The notes under the pieces are model-generated. The model worked only from the letters and a program-made list of their open reading frames with translations, was not told the DNA's origin and did not search any database. A stretch of 64,000 nucleotides of DNA from Opisthocomus hoazin (taxonomy: Eukaryota > Chordata > Aves > Opisthocomiformes > Opisthocomidae): the NCBI RefSeq assembly GCF_030867145.1, contig NC_134439.1, positions 6,361,379-6,425,378 on the forward strand. The letters run 5' to 3'. Made by a program: the position numbers and the translations under genes. The stretch's first letter is position 1. Every line of letters starts with the position of its first letter. Below, piece after piece: positions 34,481 through 47,400 of the stretch.

Positions 34481-34710
34481 AGCGGCCAGTACGAGAGGAG
34501 CAGGCAGTGATGGGGTTGAAACCCCCTCCAGCAGCTCACACGATAACCTGGCCAGCCTGGGGTAGACCCAGACCCCACAGCTCCTCTCCTATGGATGAGC
34601 TCTGGGGTCCCACGGTGTCCCTGCGCTGGTGTGTGGACAGCCATGCCTGCTGTTCCCAGCAAGAAACCAGTGCTCCTAACTGTATGGCCACCCGGGGTAG
34701 AGCTGTCGCC

Positions 34711-34716
34711 AATAAA
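34711..34716 (+). terminator. Kinase gene poly(A) signal AATAAA
   Basis: AATAAA 231 bases after the proposed stop at 34478-34480. It supports that exon being the terminal one. Confidence 0.7.
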
Positions 34717-34739
34717 GGACTGAGGATTTCTGCACTACC

Positions 34740-35190
34740 AGTGCTGCTCCTTTTTTACCCCAAAAATCACTGGGAGGGGTGGGAAAGAGCTGCCCAAGCT
34801 GTGCACACCCTTGGGGAGCTGGCACCATGCTCTCCCCCAACCTGGGCCACCACTCTTGTCTTCTCCAGGAGAGATGTTGGCCTTGGGGACAGGGTCTGAG
34901 TGGGGATGACTCTCGCAACTGCCCTTGGTGTGCCTTGTTTGGAAGAGTTTTCCTTCAGCCCCAAGAGGGGTTGGCAACATGTCCTGAGCCCACAGGCAGG
35001 AGGAGCCTGGATGAGCCCTGGGTGCTCTGGTCTCTCCCTTTCTGGGCCAACTCTGGTACCAACAGGGCTGGAAGGGGCCCAGAAACTGCCGGTGTGTCCT
35101 CCAACCTCCTCCCCAGGAGGCAGCCTGGGCAGAAATCGGGCTTTGGGAGCCCGTCTCCTTCAGCCCTACCTCTGGGGAAGAAGAACCCCA
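34740..35190. other. Intergenic DNA, nothing recognised
   Basis: Between the kinase 3' end and the CR1 copy. No exon or repeat family recognised, although its right end may be further diverged CR1. Confidence 0.4.
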
Positions 35191-35191
35191 A

Positions 35192-35866
35192 GCACCAGTA
35201 TGTGCTGGAGGACACCCAGCTTGCCCTGAGGGTCCTGGTGGACACCAGGTTGACCATAATTCAGCAGCGTGCCCTTGCAAAGAAGGTGAACGGTGGCCTG
35301 GGCTGCACTCGACAGCGTATCGCGAGCAGGCAAAGGGAGGTGACCCTTCCCTTTCCTCAGGGCTGGTGAGGCCACACCTGGATGATTCTGGTGTGTTCTG
35401 GGCTCCCCAGTACAAGAGAGACATGGGTGTACTGGGAAGAGTTCAGTGAAGGATTATGGAGGGACTGGAGCACCTCGCCTACGAGGGAAGGCTGAGGGAG
35501 CTGGCATTCTTTTGGCAAGAGAAGGCTCAGGGGCGTCAATGTAAATAAATCTCTGAAGGGAGGGCGTGGAGAGGATGGAGCCAGGCTCTTCTCCATGGTG
35601 CCCACTAACAGGACCATAGGCCACAGGCACCAACCAGCTCACAGGATATTCCATCTGAACCTCAGGAAACACTTTTTTTTTACTGGTGATGGAGCACTGG
35701 TGCAGGTTGCCCAGGGAGGTTGCATGATCTCCATCGTTGGAGATATTAAGCTGTCTAGGGATGGTCCTCAGCAACCTGCTCTAGGTGGCCCTGCTGGAGC
35801 AGGGGGATGGACCAGATGAGCTCCAGAGGTTCCTTCCAACCACACTCATCCCGTGACTCTGTGAAA
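35192..35866 (+). mobile_element. CR1 LINE 3' region, about 0.67 kb
   Basis: It starts in the 3' end of the reverse-transcriptase frame (CTGGAGGACACCCAGCTTG ... GCGTGCCCTTGCAAAGAAGG). It runs through CGAGGGAAGGCTGAGGGAGC and CCATCTGAACCTCAGGAA to the tail ending near GTGACTCTGTGA. Many substitutions mark it as one of the older copies here, with 5' truncation. It is the longest CR1 in the window. Confidence 0.93.
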
Positions 35867-38800
35867 ACCCACCTCTGGCTGCAGCTGGGCTGGGGGCTGC
35901 TCTCCCTCAGGGCTTGCGAAGGTGTCCTGGTGGGAGTGGTCCAGCCCTGTGCCTGCTGCCAAGGTGTGCTGTGCCAAATAACCCACGGCTGAGGCACAGC
36001 TCCGACCCTTCGCCCTCCTCTTCCTCCTCCCCTGCTGGGCAAGGCCACCATAGGGTAGGAGGAAAGTGTTATTTTTGTTAAACAGAACCGAATCCACCCA
36101 CTCTCAACTAGGGCGGGGACACGCGTCTGAGCGCTCTGGCCAGGAGTGCTCACTGGATGCAGACGGAAGGGACACCAGCCGTCAGAGCTGCTGCTGGGCT
36201 GGTGATGACAAACCCGCTTTTGGATCATTTGCTGAACCCTCGAGGAAGCTGATGGCCACCATGGCAGGAGGTTTCCATATCGGGATTTGACATCCTGCTG
36301 CCTCTGGAGACGGTAGACCAACTGGAGTGCCCGTGGTTCCTTGGGTGGGGGACGTCATGGCTCTTATCTGCTTTTCTCTTGGGCTAACAGGGAGGGATGC
36401 TGTCCCTTTCCTGTCCCGTTGTTGTGGCATGGACTCTCCAGCTGACAAGGCTTTATCAGCACCCGGGCCTGACTTGAATTTTTGTGGCAAAAGGCTTTTC
36501 CTGTTAATAACGTCCATGGCTGATGGCTGCTTCTGGGGCCATCTGACCACGGGAAGCCAGCGGTGTGGCCCAGTTATAACGTGCTCTGCTCGGGATTTGG
36601 TGGTCTCTGCCCTTGTTGGAAACAGTAGATGCAACCTAAAAAGGAACTTCATTTGGAAGCTGGTGCGTGACCTACAGCCAGAGCATGGGGAGCCCTTCTG
36701 GGGATCCCTGAACAACGCTGAGGCCACCTTGCTGTTCCTTTGGTTGGTCATTCCTCCCAGGGTCTGACCACGGCTCTTCAATGGCTGGGTGAGACATCTC
36801 CTGCCAGAACCCATCTGCTTCCTGTTCCTCCTGTGTTTTCAGAAGTGGATTCACTGCTCTGAGTTGGAGGAGAAACTTCTTAGAAACAAATAAACAAACG
36901 AAAATATTCCCTATTCTATCCATGGCGTTCGTTTTGCCTTCCCAGCGTAACAGGGAGAGGCTGAGGAACCCCTTTCTCCTCCACTGCTGTTCTCTTGATG
37001 TCCACACACATCAGAGCCCCATTCCTACCTGCTATCTACACCGTGTTTTCCTTGTTATGCAGGCTCTGAACTCACACGCGTCCCTTGGGAGCCAAGCCGC
37101 ATGCCTTCAAGCTGCAGATGATAAGCAAACACCGAGTTATGTATAATCAATCCCTTGATGAGCTATTTACCATGTGACATTACCAAAATATTTCTGGTTG
37201 GGAACTATGTTTATCTTCATCTGTTTTCTAAACTCCTCGCAGCCCGGAAAATCCATGTCCCACGACTCCTGCCGTGAGCTTTCTCTCTGTAATCCTGGGT
37301 TTTACACTGTAAAAACTGATTTACCTGCAGAAGAAGCTGTTTGACCGTCAGAAGGCACACTTTTCTTCTTCTGCTGCTGCTTCCCACGGCTTAACACCTT
37401 AAAACGCGCTTGAGAAAGCGATGGACTCGATGGAGAGTGGAGTTCTACCTGGAACTCACTACAGCCACGGAGAAATTCAGCGGCGCTGAACACAGAAATC
37501 CGACATCAGCATCTCCGAGGCAAGGGAGTTAAGGTTTTGATCCTTCCACCAAAAAGGACTCCTGGGTTGACCTTCACTTCAGCTGCACAATGTCAGAGCA
37601 GGTCCTCAAACCACCAGAACTTCTCCATCAAGGCAGAAAGGAAGAGCGATGCCCCTGGGGAACCCTGAGAAACAGTTCCCTCCCTATCTCAGATACCCCC
37701 AGGTCCAGATCCTTGGCAGTGCGTGAGATGGGGTCGGCTGTCCAAAGACCCTCCAGCTTCTGGAGCTTAATCCTTCAGCGTCAAGTTGCCATGGTAATCT
37801 TGGGTTTATTCTGGGCTGCAGAAGCTAGGCCTAGGAACGCTTACTTGGATGAGGAAATCTTGCCTGCGTAGCTCTAACAGCAAGAAATGGATTTTTTTTT
37901 GTGGACCTGCAAATTCAGGGGGAAAAAACAGAAGAGCATGGCGTCCTGTTGGAGTGTTTTCCAGTGAATTGAAAGTGATCAGGAGAACAAACTGAAGTTT
38001 GAAGTCAACCTTAATGTAAAAATTAAAAAAAATTAGCCCTGGGCAGGTCTTGAAGACAATTATTTCAAGACGTGATTTCGAGCGTGGTTTTTTGAAGGAC
38101 CGTTACAGCAGGGAGCGGACAGCCACCGTGTGATTTGAATTCTCCAACAAAAGCCTTCGCGTATCGCAAGTTGGACACCAGAGGAGCGGTGAAAGGAGAG
38201 CAGACGCGAGAGTACCAGGACTTGGTCGCGACAGATGCCGAGGCAGTTCAATGAGGAGAAGCTGTGGGTGACGAAGGGACATCAGTAACGTCCAAGCTGC
38301 GATGAGCTCGTCTCCCAGCAAAGGTCCCCGAGTGAAGCGGAGTGTCCTCATCTCCCAGAGGGCATGGCCTGGTCCCAGCCACGTTCTGGGGGGTCAGGAG
38401 GCTCTTTGTGGTCACAGGAGCTCAACAACCATCACCCCAAGGTGCAGCACCCACGCTGGGTCATCCAGGCTGGCCCAAGAGAACCGCTGATCCGCTGATG
38501 AGGGCCATGAAGTCCCCCAACCAAGGGACTCTGGCTGGTCTACCACCTCTGGAGGCATCCAGACCTCCAGGGGTTGAGATGAGGGGTGAGCAGGATGCTG
38601 CCCCACCTCATCCTCTTCTTCTCCCTAGTGCAAAGGACTGCCGTGTCCACGCTGCGCCAAGGACCACCAACAGCCCAAAAGTCAGGACTGGGCTCCCTCT
38701 TTGCAGCTTGGTACCATGCCCACGGGGGTCAGCGCAACCCCAAATCCCTCATGAAACACCTCCTCCTGCCAAGGGGGCCACAAGCCCCGTCCTTCCCAGC

Positions 38801-39948
38801 CTACAGTCCCCATTTCATGCCCTGCTTTCACAGCCTTCATCCCACCATCGCAGCCCTCACCGTGGCCAGGAGATGGTACCCTTGGCCTTGTCCCTGCTTC
38901 TTCTGAGGATCGAGAGCCATAGCTGTCCCTCCTGTCAACCTCACCCTGCCCAGCCCTGCCTGCTGCTCTGCCCTTGACATGGGGCATCCCACCCCAAGTC
39001 AGGAGGGACCTGGTGGGACTGCTGAGATCAAAGCCCGGCCCTGCCTGGCTCAGCAGGCAGCCTGGGACCTGCCCCAGCACCCATCTCCCACTGGGCTCGG
39101 TCCACGCCGAGTCTCCTGCGTGGGGGTCTCCACTCCTACCCTGCGTCTCCAGTTGGATCCCAGCCCTGGTGCTTCCCATCGGGAAAGGTCCTTGCGCCCT
39201 TGTCCAGCTGTGGTCAGGAGGGCGTTGCCAGCACGAATATGGGTGCTCCGACAGCACCCAGGTTTCACCCCGGCATGTAGGCAGGATGCGTATGGTGGGA
39301 TCCAGACCCTGGGGGTCCCCACAGACCCCCTGCCCACAGCAGAGCCCATCCCTGGTCCTCACACGTGGTCCTGGTGACATCTGCCCGCCCAGGCACACCT
39401 CTAGGACTGCACTGGGGTGGCCGTCCCCGTCCCTGCCGAGGGTCGCAACACCTGCCCTTAAAAACCGGGATCTCAGGGAATCCGCTGCAAAATATTTAAT
39501 GAAATGCTGAAATATTTAACAGAACAAAGAGATTTAAACTGCAAAATGGAGCTTTGGAAAATCAGAACCAACCCAAATGTGGGTGACCTGGATTTCGGTG
39601 CTGCGGAGCCGCCCGCGGCTCCTCTCGACCTCCCAAACCCCTGGAGATGATGAGGAGGACGCAGCATCGCGCCGAGAGCCGCCCGGGAATGGGCGGCAGC
39701 TGCCTGCTCGCGTCCCCCGGCTGGGGTTTGGGGTTTGCAGAGGGCGGGAGGGGTTGGCGGAACAGGTCCGGCGCGTTCCCCCGGTCCCTGCGGTGCCGAC
39801 ACCTCGGCCGGTCTCACCGAGCAGGAGACACCACGAAAGCCGGACGGACACGGTGACGCCGGCATCTGGCCCAGCGCTGCACGGGGTCTGCCGGACCACG
39901 CTGGGTCCCGTCTGGGTCTGCCCTCCACCCACCCCTCAGCAGATCTCG
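35867..39948. other. Large intergenic region, no gene seen
   Basis: About 4 kb of lower GC (36-38.3 kb especially) without recognised exons, repeats or RNA genes. The frame at 38342-38977 and others have no family resemblance. Enhancers or noncoding RNAs cannot be excluded. Confidence 0.45.
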
Positions 39949-40142
39949 CCTTCAATCTTAAATCTCAGGAAATCTCGCCAAATCTCAGGAAATCTCGCCA
40001 AATCGCAGGAAATCTCGCCGGATCGCAGTAAATCTCACCGAATCTCAGGAAATCTCGCCAAATTGCAGGAAATCTCGCCGAATCTCAGTAAATCTCGCTG
40101 AATCTCAGTAAATCTCACCGAATCTCGCCAAATCTCAGCGGA
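39949..40142. repeat. Minisatellite, AAATCTCAGGAAATCTCGCC unit
   Basis: About 19 copies of a 10-base half-unit alternating AAATCTCAGG and AAATCTCGCC (20-base dimer), with variants GATCGCAGT and AATTGCAGG. Intergenic, 1.3 kb before FMNL1. Confidence 0.93.
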
Positions 40143-40727
40143 ACAGCGTGCTTCATGTCCCGGCAGCGGTTCGGAGCTGTCGTCATTGACGCCGGCGCGG
40201 TGGGAGCCGTGGGAGATGCCTTGCCCCACACAGGCGGGGAGCAGGCAGGAGTTGGGCATCGGTGGGGTGAAACTGGCCACCGCGTCCCCAGCCGCGAGCC
40301 GTGGGTGCTCTGCTGAAGGCGATGGGTGCTGCGGCTCCCCTGGGAGCGCCGGCAGGGAGCGTGGACACCGATGTCGGCTCCAGCTCCACGTGCCCCCTGC
40401 CCACGGCACCCCTGGGCCAGGGGGTTCTGCTCCTCCGGGTTTGTCCCGGCCCAGCGACCAGGCAGGAGCACCCCGGGCTGTCAGGATTTGTCCCTCCGGG
40501 CAGGTCCATCCCGGCCCACACCACGCCAGCGCTGGCACTGGGCACGTGTCCCCACCCGGGGAGCCCCCAGACCTGGTGTCGCACGCTCCAGAGGTCCCTT
40601 GCCCAGGGGTGCAATGAGTTGGCTCGGTCTCAGCTCTCCCTCCCATGGTGGCCGAGGCGGGGAGAGAGGGGAGGGAGCCCAGCACCTCCCAGCTGCCCTC
40701 CTTGCTCCCATCTGCCCCCTGAAAAAA
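40143..40727. other. Intergenic DNA, nothing recognised
   Basis: Ordinary GC-rich sequence between two repeats. No feature supported. Confidence 0.4.
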
Positions 40728-41165
40728 CAAAAGGTGTAAAATTAAAAAGTCAATAAAATCGGAGAAGTAGTAAAATAAAATAGAAAAGATAAGCAATTAA
40801 AGGAAAATAAAATAAAATAATGAAGTAGATAATAGAAAAGGAAAAAGTAGTGAAAATAAAAGAAATCATAAAATAAAGAAATAAAATGAAAATTGAAATA
40901 AAATGAAAATTGAAATAAAATGAAAATTGAAATAAAAGAAATAAAATAAAAATGGAAATTAAAAAATAAAATAAATCATAGAATGAAATAAAATTTAAAT
41001 AAAATGATAAACTAAAATAAAAAGTATAAAATGACAAGTGATAAATTAAAAAATGAAGAAAATAATATTAAAAATAAAAAATAGATGAATAAAATGAAAG
41101 TGAATGATACCAAAATTACAATAAAAATGGAAATCATGAAATAAATACAAGTGAATGAAAAAATA
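40728..41165. repeat. C-poor AT-rich low-complexity block (AATAAAATG words)
   Basis: About 440 bases that are over 80% A+T, with only a handful of C residues on the plus strand. Built from AAATAAAATG, AAAATTGAAAT and similar words. It has many AATAAA hexamers on the plus strand and ends abruptly at the FMNL1 CpG island. A core of four near-identical AAATGAAAATTGAAATA units lies at about 40884-40935. Confidence 0.93.
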
Positions 41166-41456
41166 AAGACGAACACTACAGTCAAGGCAGGGGCGGGGAG
41201 CGGGGAGGGGGCGGCCCGGAGCGCCCGGGGCCGCAGGTGCCGGGGCCGCCCCTCGCTGCCGGGGCGGGGGGGGGGCGGGGGGGGGCGGGGGGGGCGGTGT
41301 TCACAGCGCGCTAACGCCCCGGAGAAGTTGCAAACGGCGGAGAGCAGCGGCGGGGAAGGAGGGGAAGGAGGGGAAGGGACACCCTCCCCCCCCCCGCCCA
41401 AACCCCCCCTCCGACCCCGACCCAGCTGCACCACCCCCCCCCCCCGCGCCCCCGCC
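41166..41456 (+). promoter_or_regulatory. FMNL1: FMNL1 CpG-island promoter and 5' UTR
   Basis: The sequence switches within a few bases from the AT-rich block to nearly pure GC with many GGGGCGGGG boxes (41265-41295). No TATA box. The start codon at 41457 follows a CGCCCCCGCC context. Confidence 0.6.
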
Positions 41457-44400
41457 ATGGGCAACGCGGCCGGGGGCTTGGACGGGGGGGCTGCGGGGCG
41501 GGAGAGCCGGGACGGGCGGCCCCCGGTGCCCCCCCCCGCCGCCGCCCCGCCGCCCATGCCCGCGGCCGCCGAGCTGGAGGAGCGCTTCGGCCGGGTCCTG
41601 GTGAGTGGGGGGCCGGGGGGGCTGGGGGGGGGGGGCTGGCAGCGCATCGCTGCCATCCCCGCCGTCATCACAGGCTGCTAATTGTCATTATCGTATCGTT
41701 TGGTATCTATGATTGTGATTATTATTTAATGATTAATAAGAATCCCCCCCCCCCCCCCCCCGCCCCGTTACCGGTGGGGATGCTGGAGCCTGCCCAGGGG
41801 ATGCTCGAACCCGCTGCTCTCATGGGGGGGGGGGGGTTGCACCCCCAAACTGTTGGGGTGACCCCCGCAACGCTCCGCCATGGCGGGAGCCGGCGGCAGG
41901 GCCCGGGGCCGGCAGCGTGCCGCAGGCAGCCGGTGCTGCGGATGGCGAAGCGCTGCCTTCACCTCCTCCTCCTCCTCCTCCTCCTCCTCCTCCTCCCCGG
42001 GGAAAGCCGCCGGCATCGCTGCCGGCCTGCCCGGCTCCGGGCTGAGCAGCGGGCGGTGCCGGAGCCCCGTCCCCGTGGGATGGAGCCCCCCGGGAGCCCC
42101 CCGGGGCCGCCAGCCCCCGGCTCCCGCTCGCCGTCCTTGAGCCGCGCTGCCCGGCCGTGACCTTCGCACCGGGCCGGCCGCGGCCTCACGGCGGGAGCTG
42201 CGTCCCGTGCCCTCCCCGAGAACACCCCGTGGCGGAGGGGTCAGGCTGGGAACCGGGGGGGGGGGGAACCCAAAAATCGCTGCTTTAATCCCTCGGTGCC
42301 CCGGCGGGAGATGGAGCCTTTCGCCGGCCGCGTGCCGGGAGCGGCCGCGGGCAAGCGCCGGTGTCTGCGCGGTGGGACCCCCATCCCAGCCCCGCGCCTG
42401 GATGGATCGGAAGCTTTTTTATCTTGTGGCGGTTATAGGAGGGTTATTTGGGGGTGGGCATCGCGGCCGGAGCCGCTGCCGCTTCGCCGCCGCCGGTAGC
42501 ATCCGCTCCGGCTCGGCATGGCCGTGGGGGGACGATGGCGAAGGCCTTTGCAAGGCGGGGACCCGCATGGGACCCCCCAAAACCGCCAAGGAGGGGGCTT
42601 TGCGGCGGGACGGCCGTCGGGAGGGCGGCGGGGGGCTGAGCTGGGTGCTGGCGCCCGTGGTGGCTCCGGGTGCCGCCGCGGCGGGAGGGGACGGGCGCGC
42701 GGGGACCTTGGGGTGCTTCCGCTGCTGCTGCGAGGCCTCAGGAAACGGCGCTTTCCGCCCGGCTGGGGGGCGGCAGGTTGGAGACCCTAAGCTGAAAAAT
42801 GATCAGAAAAAGGGGGGGAAACGCCGGCGCAGAGCCTCACCGCCAGCCGGACCCCCGCCATCCGAGGGAGAGCCCTGTCCCGGAGCCGGGGGGACCCGGG
42901 GTGCTGGGTTCTGGCCAGAGGGGAACCGGGCGCCTTGTGAAATCGGCTGTCCCAATCTCGCTTCCTCCTTTCGCAGGTTCCCTTCCCCCTTCTCATGGCC
43001 GGGGGGGGGCAGAGGGACCCCCGAGGGATGGGGACAGGGGGGTCCCTCTGCCGCCCCCCGCCCCAGCCACCTCCCTTGAGTCGGGATTTCATTTTTCCAC
43101 CTCCTGGGCTTGCGAGGTCGCTGATGGAGCGGGAGGTGACGGGTCGGGAGTCTCCCGGTGGGGCAGGATCTGGATCCAGCACGACGCCGTGAGAGCACGG
43201 TCGGTGCAAACCAGTCTCGGACTGGACATCCCAAACTGGGAGAGCTGGTGGGACAAAGCCCGGCAGAAAAGCCAACGGTGGGGTCTGGGGGATCGAACTG
43301 CCGCCGGGAAGGGGACGGATAAAGCCGCCACGTGCCGAGGAATGGGGAATTTAGGTTTATTCCCCAAAAGCTGGCTTCTGCCCAGCTAGGGCACGGTGGC
43401 AGATGCCGCTCTGGCAGAGCGGCGCGAGGGTTGTCCCCGTGCCAAGCGGTCTGGGCCGCGCCGGGGTGGCTGCTTAGGGTGGAGCGGAGGAAGGGGAGCG
43501 TCTTTGCTGCCGGGATGGGGATGCTCGGGTGCTCCCGCTCGGAGCAGCGGGGATTTTTTTCCCCCCTTTCCATGTTAAGAAGTAGCAAACGGGGAAATAT
43601 AAATGAAATTGTGAGTCGAGAAAGCGGTGGAAGTCAAAAATAGCTGGGAGGGTTCGGCTGGAGCCTTGGGGACGGGGTCTGCTCCGGCCGGGACGTTTCG
43701 CTGGCGGAGGCTTTGCTGCCGCCTCTCCCGGGACCTGGGGGAGAGCGCGGCGAACGTCACCGCTGCAGATGTTTGCAGATGTGCTGCTGGCCCGGGCAGC
43801 GGGGCCACTCACCAGCGAGCCCCGGCTGCGGCGTCGGCCTCAGCTCAACTGGGAAAGCAAACTGGTGCTCGGCTTTGTCCCCAGCCCAGCGCCGGGGGTG
43901 CCGCGGGGGCTGCGGTGGTCCCCCCACGGGGGATGCGTGCCCTGGGTGGGAAGGGAAGCGGCCGTACGCGGCTGGATCTGGCGTCCCGGCACAGGATGGG
44001 AGCTGCTGGGTGGGTCCCAGGATGGGCAAGGTGGCAACAGCACCCAGATGTCCTGTTTGTTGGGGAGCCCAGTCCTCGTGGTCCCTAAGGTGCCATGCTC
44101 GGGATGGATGAGACCCTCCAGGAGGACCAGATCAAGGGATGCACCCAAACACCCTGCCCAGAGCCCTGGCAGCACCCGTGGCACCCTCCGTGGGACCTTC
44201 TGTTGGGTGCCCTCAGCGGCGAGGGGATGGTGGCACCCACCATATGGACCACCTCATCCAGGGACCACCTGTGGGACCTGGAAAACCCAGGACCAAGCGT
44301 CACCGGTGGGACAGGACCTCCCGCGGGCTCCCTGCCCCGGGGATGCAGGCAGGGCAGGGGGATGCTGCGGATGTCCCTACGGAGGTGGCTCTGCCACCGA

Positions 44401-47400
44401 GCCCCGCGGTCCCCTCCCCGCGAGCAGGGCTGGGCCGGGCGGCAGGATGTGGCCCGGCTCGGGTACGAGCTGGGTGGTGGCTGCGTCCCGCGGGCACATG
44501 GCGCCGGGGCGGAGGAAGTGGCTCCGTTGTGGTCCCCGGCATCAGCCGGCAGCACCAAGAAACCAGTTCTGGTTTCCTGCCAGGGAGGGGGGACCGGTGC
44601 TGCCAGAGGTGTGGGGCAGGGCGGGAGCTGTGGGTCTGGGTGGGAGATGTGGGGCAGGGCAGCACCCGAGCACCAGGGAGGTGTCAGGGGAAGGACTTCG
44701 TCCTCCTCTTCCTCCTCGGGGGACAAAGATGGAGCGGCCACGGGGACTCGCCCTCAGCAGCCACATCCCACCCCGGCGTGGGGCTTCCCCATCGTCCCCC
44801 CCCCACCCGCCAGCAGCGTCACAGCCCACCGCGCTGCTGAACGGATGCCACCAACGTCCCCCACCGACCCGCCTGGGACACGAGGTGCCAGGGAGCCCGC
44901 GGTGCCAGCCCACCCACGCCCAGCCGGCCGGGACCCCCCCACCTCAGGGTGGGTTTGCTGCGGGGTTGAGCTGGGCTGAACCCAACACCTAAAACCGAGA
45001 CGGGGGGCAGGCAGAGCAGCGCCTGCACCGTTTTCCGGTACGAAAAGCCCTCATCTCACGGCACCCGCGGTGCTGGGGCTGCCGCGGCGCCGGGGACGGA
45101 GTTATTTTGGGTGTCAGACACCGTCTCTTCGTTCCGCACGCGAGCGGAGGCCGCGCTCTGCACCAAACCCCAGCGTCAGAAACTCGCAGCGCCCTTCGGG
45201 GTCTGCTCTGCGAAACATGGGGCGAGGCCAGGCCGAGCCCCGCGAGCGTCGCGCGTCCCCGGGGCGGGAGGGAAGGCCTCGACGGCGCGTGGCTCGGGAG
45301 CGCATCCCGGTCCGGCCATCGGCGCCCAGCGCTGCCTGCCACGGGGAAGGGGCCGGAGTGGTGCCGGGAGGGTGGATCAGGGGCTTCCACCGCCCGCGGG
45401 AAGGACCAGCGGCACCGGGACCACGCCGCTGCCGGGATGCTCCATCCCTCGTGCTCCATCAGAGCGCGATGCTCCAGCCCGAGGGGGCTCGGGGCACGCC
45501 CAGCCCCGCAGCGTCAGCCGTGCCGGGGTGTCCCCTCCAGTGTCCCCAACCACCACCGGATCCGTCCTCCCGCCTCTCCTTGAGGCCCAGCGCCGGGCAC
45601 CCAGCAGGATCGGGCCCACCCAGGGCTCTCCCAGCCCCCAGCGTGCAGCAAACCGGGCTGGGCGACGCTCCCAGGACCAGCTCATCCCGCCGGGGACCCC
45701 CTGGATCCAGCCAGGCCCCAAACCCACCACGCGCAGGGCAGGGACGAGCCGGCGGAGGAGCAGACGGGTCCATGCTGATGGCCGGACCGTGCCGCCATGG
45801 CGGCGAGGAGCAGGCTACGGGACGGGCGGCCGCTACCGCCTGCTGCTCCCGGCTCCGGGAACAACCAGAAGCTGCTCCGGGCACGGGCTGGGGAGGTGAC
45901 CCCGATCCTGCCACCGCCGTACCCCGCCGGCTGCCTGCCTGCCCACCCAACACCCCCCTGCCCTGCCTGCATCCCCGGGGCAGGGAGCCCGCGGGAGGTC
46001 CTGTCCCACTGGTGACGCTTGGTCCTGGGTTTTCCAGGTCCCACAGGTGGTCCCTGGATGAGGTGGTCCATATGGTGGGTGCCACCGTCCCCTCGCCGCT
46101 GAGGGCACCCAACAGAAGGTCCCACGGAGGGTGCCACGGGTGCTGCCAGGGCTCTGGGCGGGGTGTTTGGGTGCATCCCTTGATCTGGTCCTCCTGGAGG
46201 GTCTCATCCATCCCGAGCATGGCACCTTAGGGACCACGAGGACAGGGCTCCCCAACAAACAGGACATCTGGGTGCTGTTGCCACCTTGCCCATCCTGGAC
46301 CCACCCAGCAGCTCCGGTGCAGCCCTGGCAGCTTCACGATGAGGCTCTTTCTGACCCCGCAGCCTCATCCCACCCTTCCTGCCCAGCTCTCCGTGTGAGC
46401 CGTCCCCTGGCCAAATCCAGCCGAGCGCTGGCTCCTCTCCACCCACAGCTTCTGGCTTTGGCTTCTTGCGAAAGCAGCTCCACAGGTCCTTGGTGGAGGT
46501 GGGTGGCGAGGTTTCCGCTCCTGCCTGCCACCCTGGCACCTCTCCTCTCGGACCCGCTCCTCTGTGGGCAACCAAACCCCTGCGAGATGCCACTTCCCCA
46601 AGGATGTGGGTGTTCCAGGGGTGCAGGCACCCCGCATCCACATCCTCAACATCAGGGGACCCCAAAACTGGAGGTTAAGGGTGACTTGGGGCTGTGCGTC
46701 ACCTCCACGTGCCGTCGTGCCAGCTTGCCCGGGCTCTGCGGGCCGGCAGCAGCCTCAGCTCCTGCTTTTCCCCCGGGGACCAGATCACCAAGAGATGGGG
46801 TGTTTGGGCAGTTAAATCGGCCATGACCTCAGCGGAGCTCCCAGTGTCACCCGGGCTATGGTGGGTGCCCCGTTAAAGGCTCTGCTGGTCACCCCATGGT
46901 GTCCCTCGGGGACCCGCCATGTCCCTGAGCACCCCAGAGGCAGGAGCTGCACCCAGGGCCCCCCGGAACCCCCCGGCCGTGGTTTCGGCAGCCGCCTCGT
47001 GCCGTTCGGAGAGCGGAAACCACGTCACGTCCTGCCGGGGTGGCCCCAAGTTGGGGGCTGGGGTTGTGCAACGGTGGCACGGAGGGACGCGGTGACACGC
47101 CGGGCCCTGCCCTGACATCACGTCTCTAAAGAAACACTGATTTCACCCGCCGGGCTCGTCACGCGCCTGCGGCGGGGGGACGCGGAGGCGACCGTCGCCC
47201 TCGAGCGGGGCCCAGGCTCCTGGGTTCCTCAGCTGTGCCACCAACCTGCGTCCCCGTCCCTCAGCCCGAGTGGCTCTGCCGGCACCGGGCTGGCTGAGGC
47301 CGGGAGCGTTGTGCGCTCATGACATGGATGGACGGGTCCAGTTCTACCTCTTGTCCCCCGTGAACACCCCCTGCCCTCTGCCTCAGGGACCCAGTTCAAG

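Noticed and set aside
43769-44992. 407-codon plus-strand frame and its mirror near 45.5-46.2 kb
   Set aside because: Both derive from the inverted duplication and GC-rich intron DNA. No homology or splice support.
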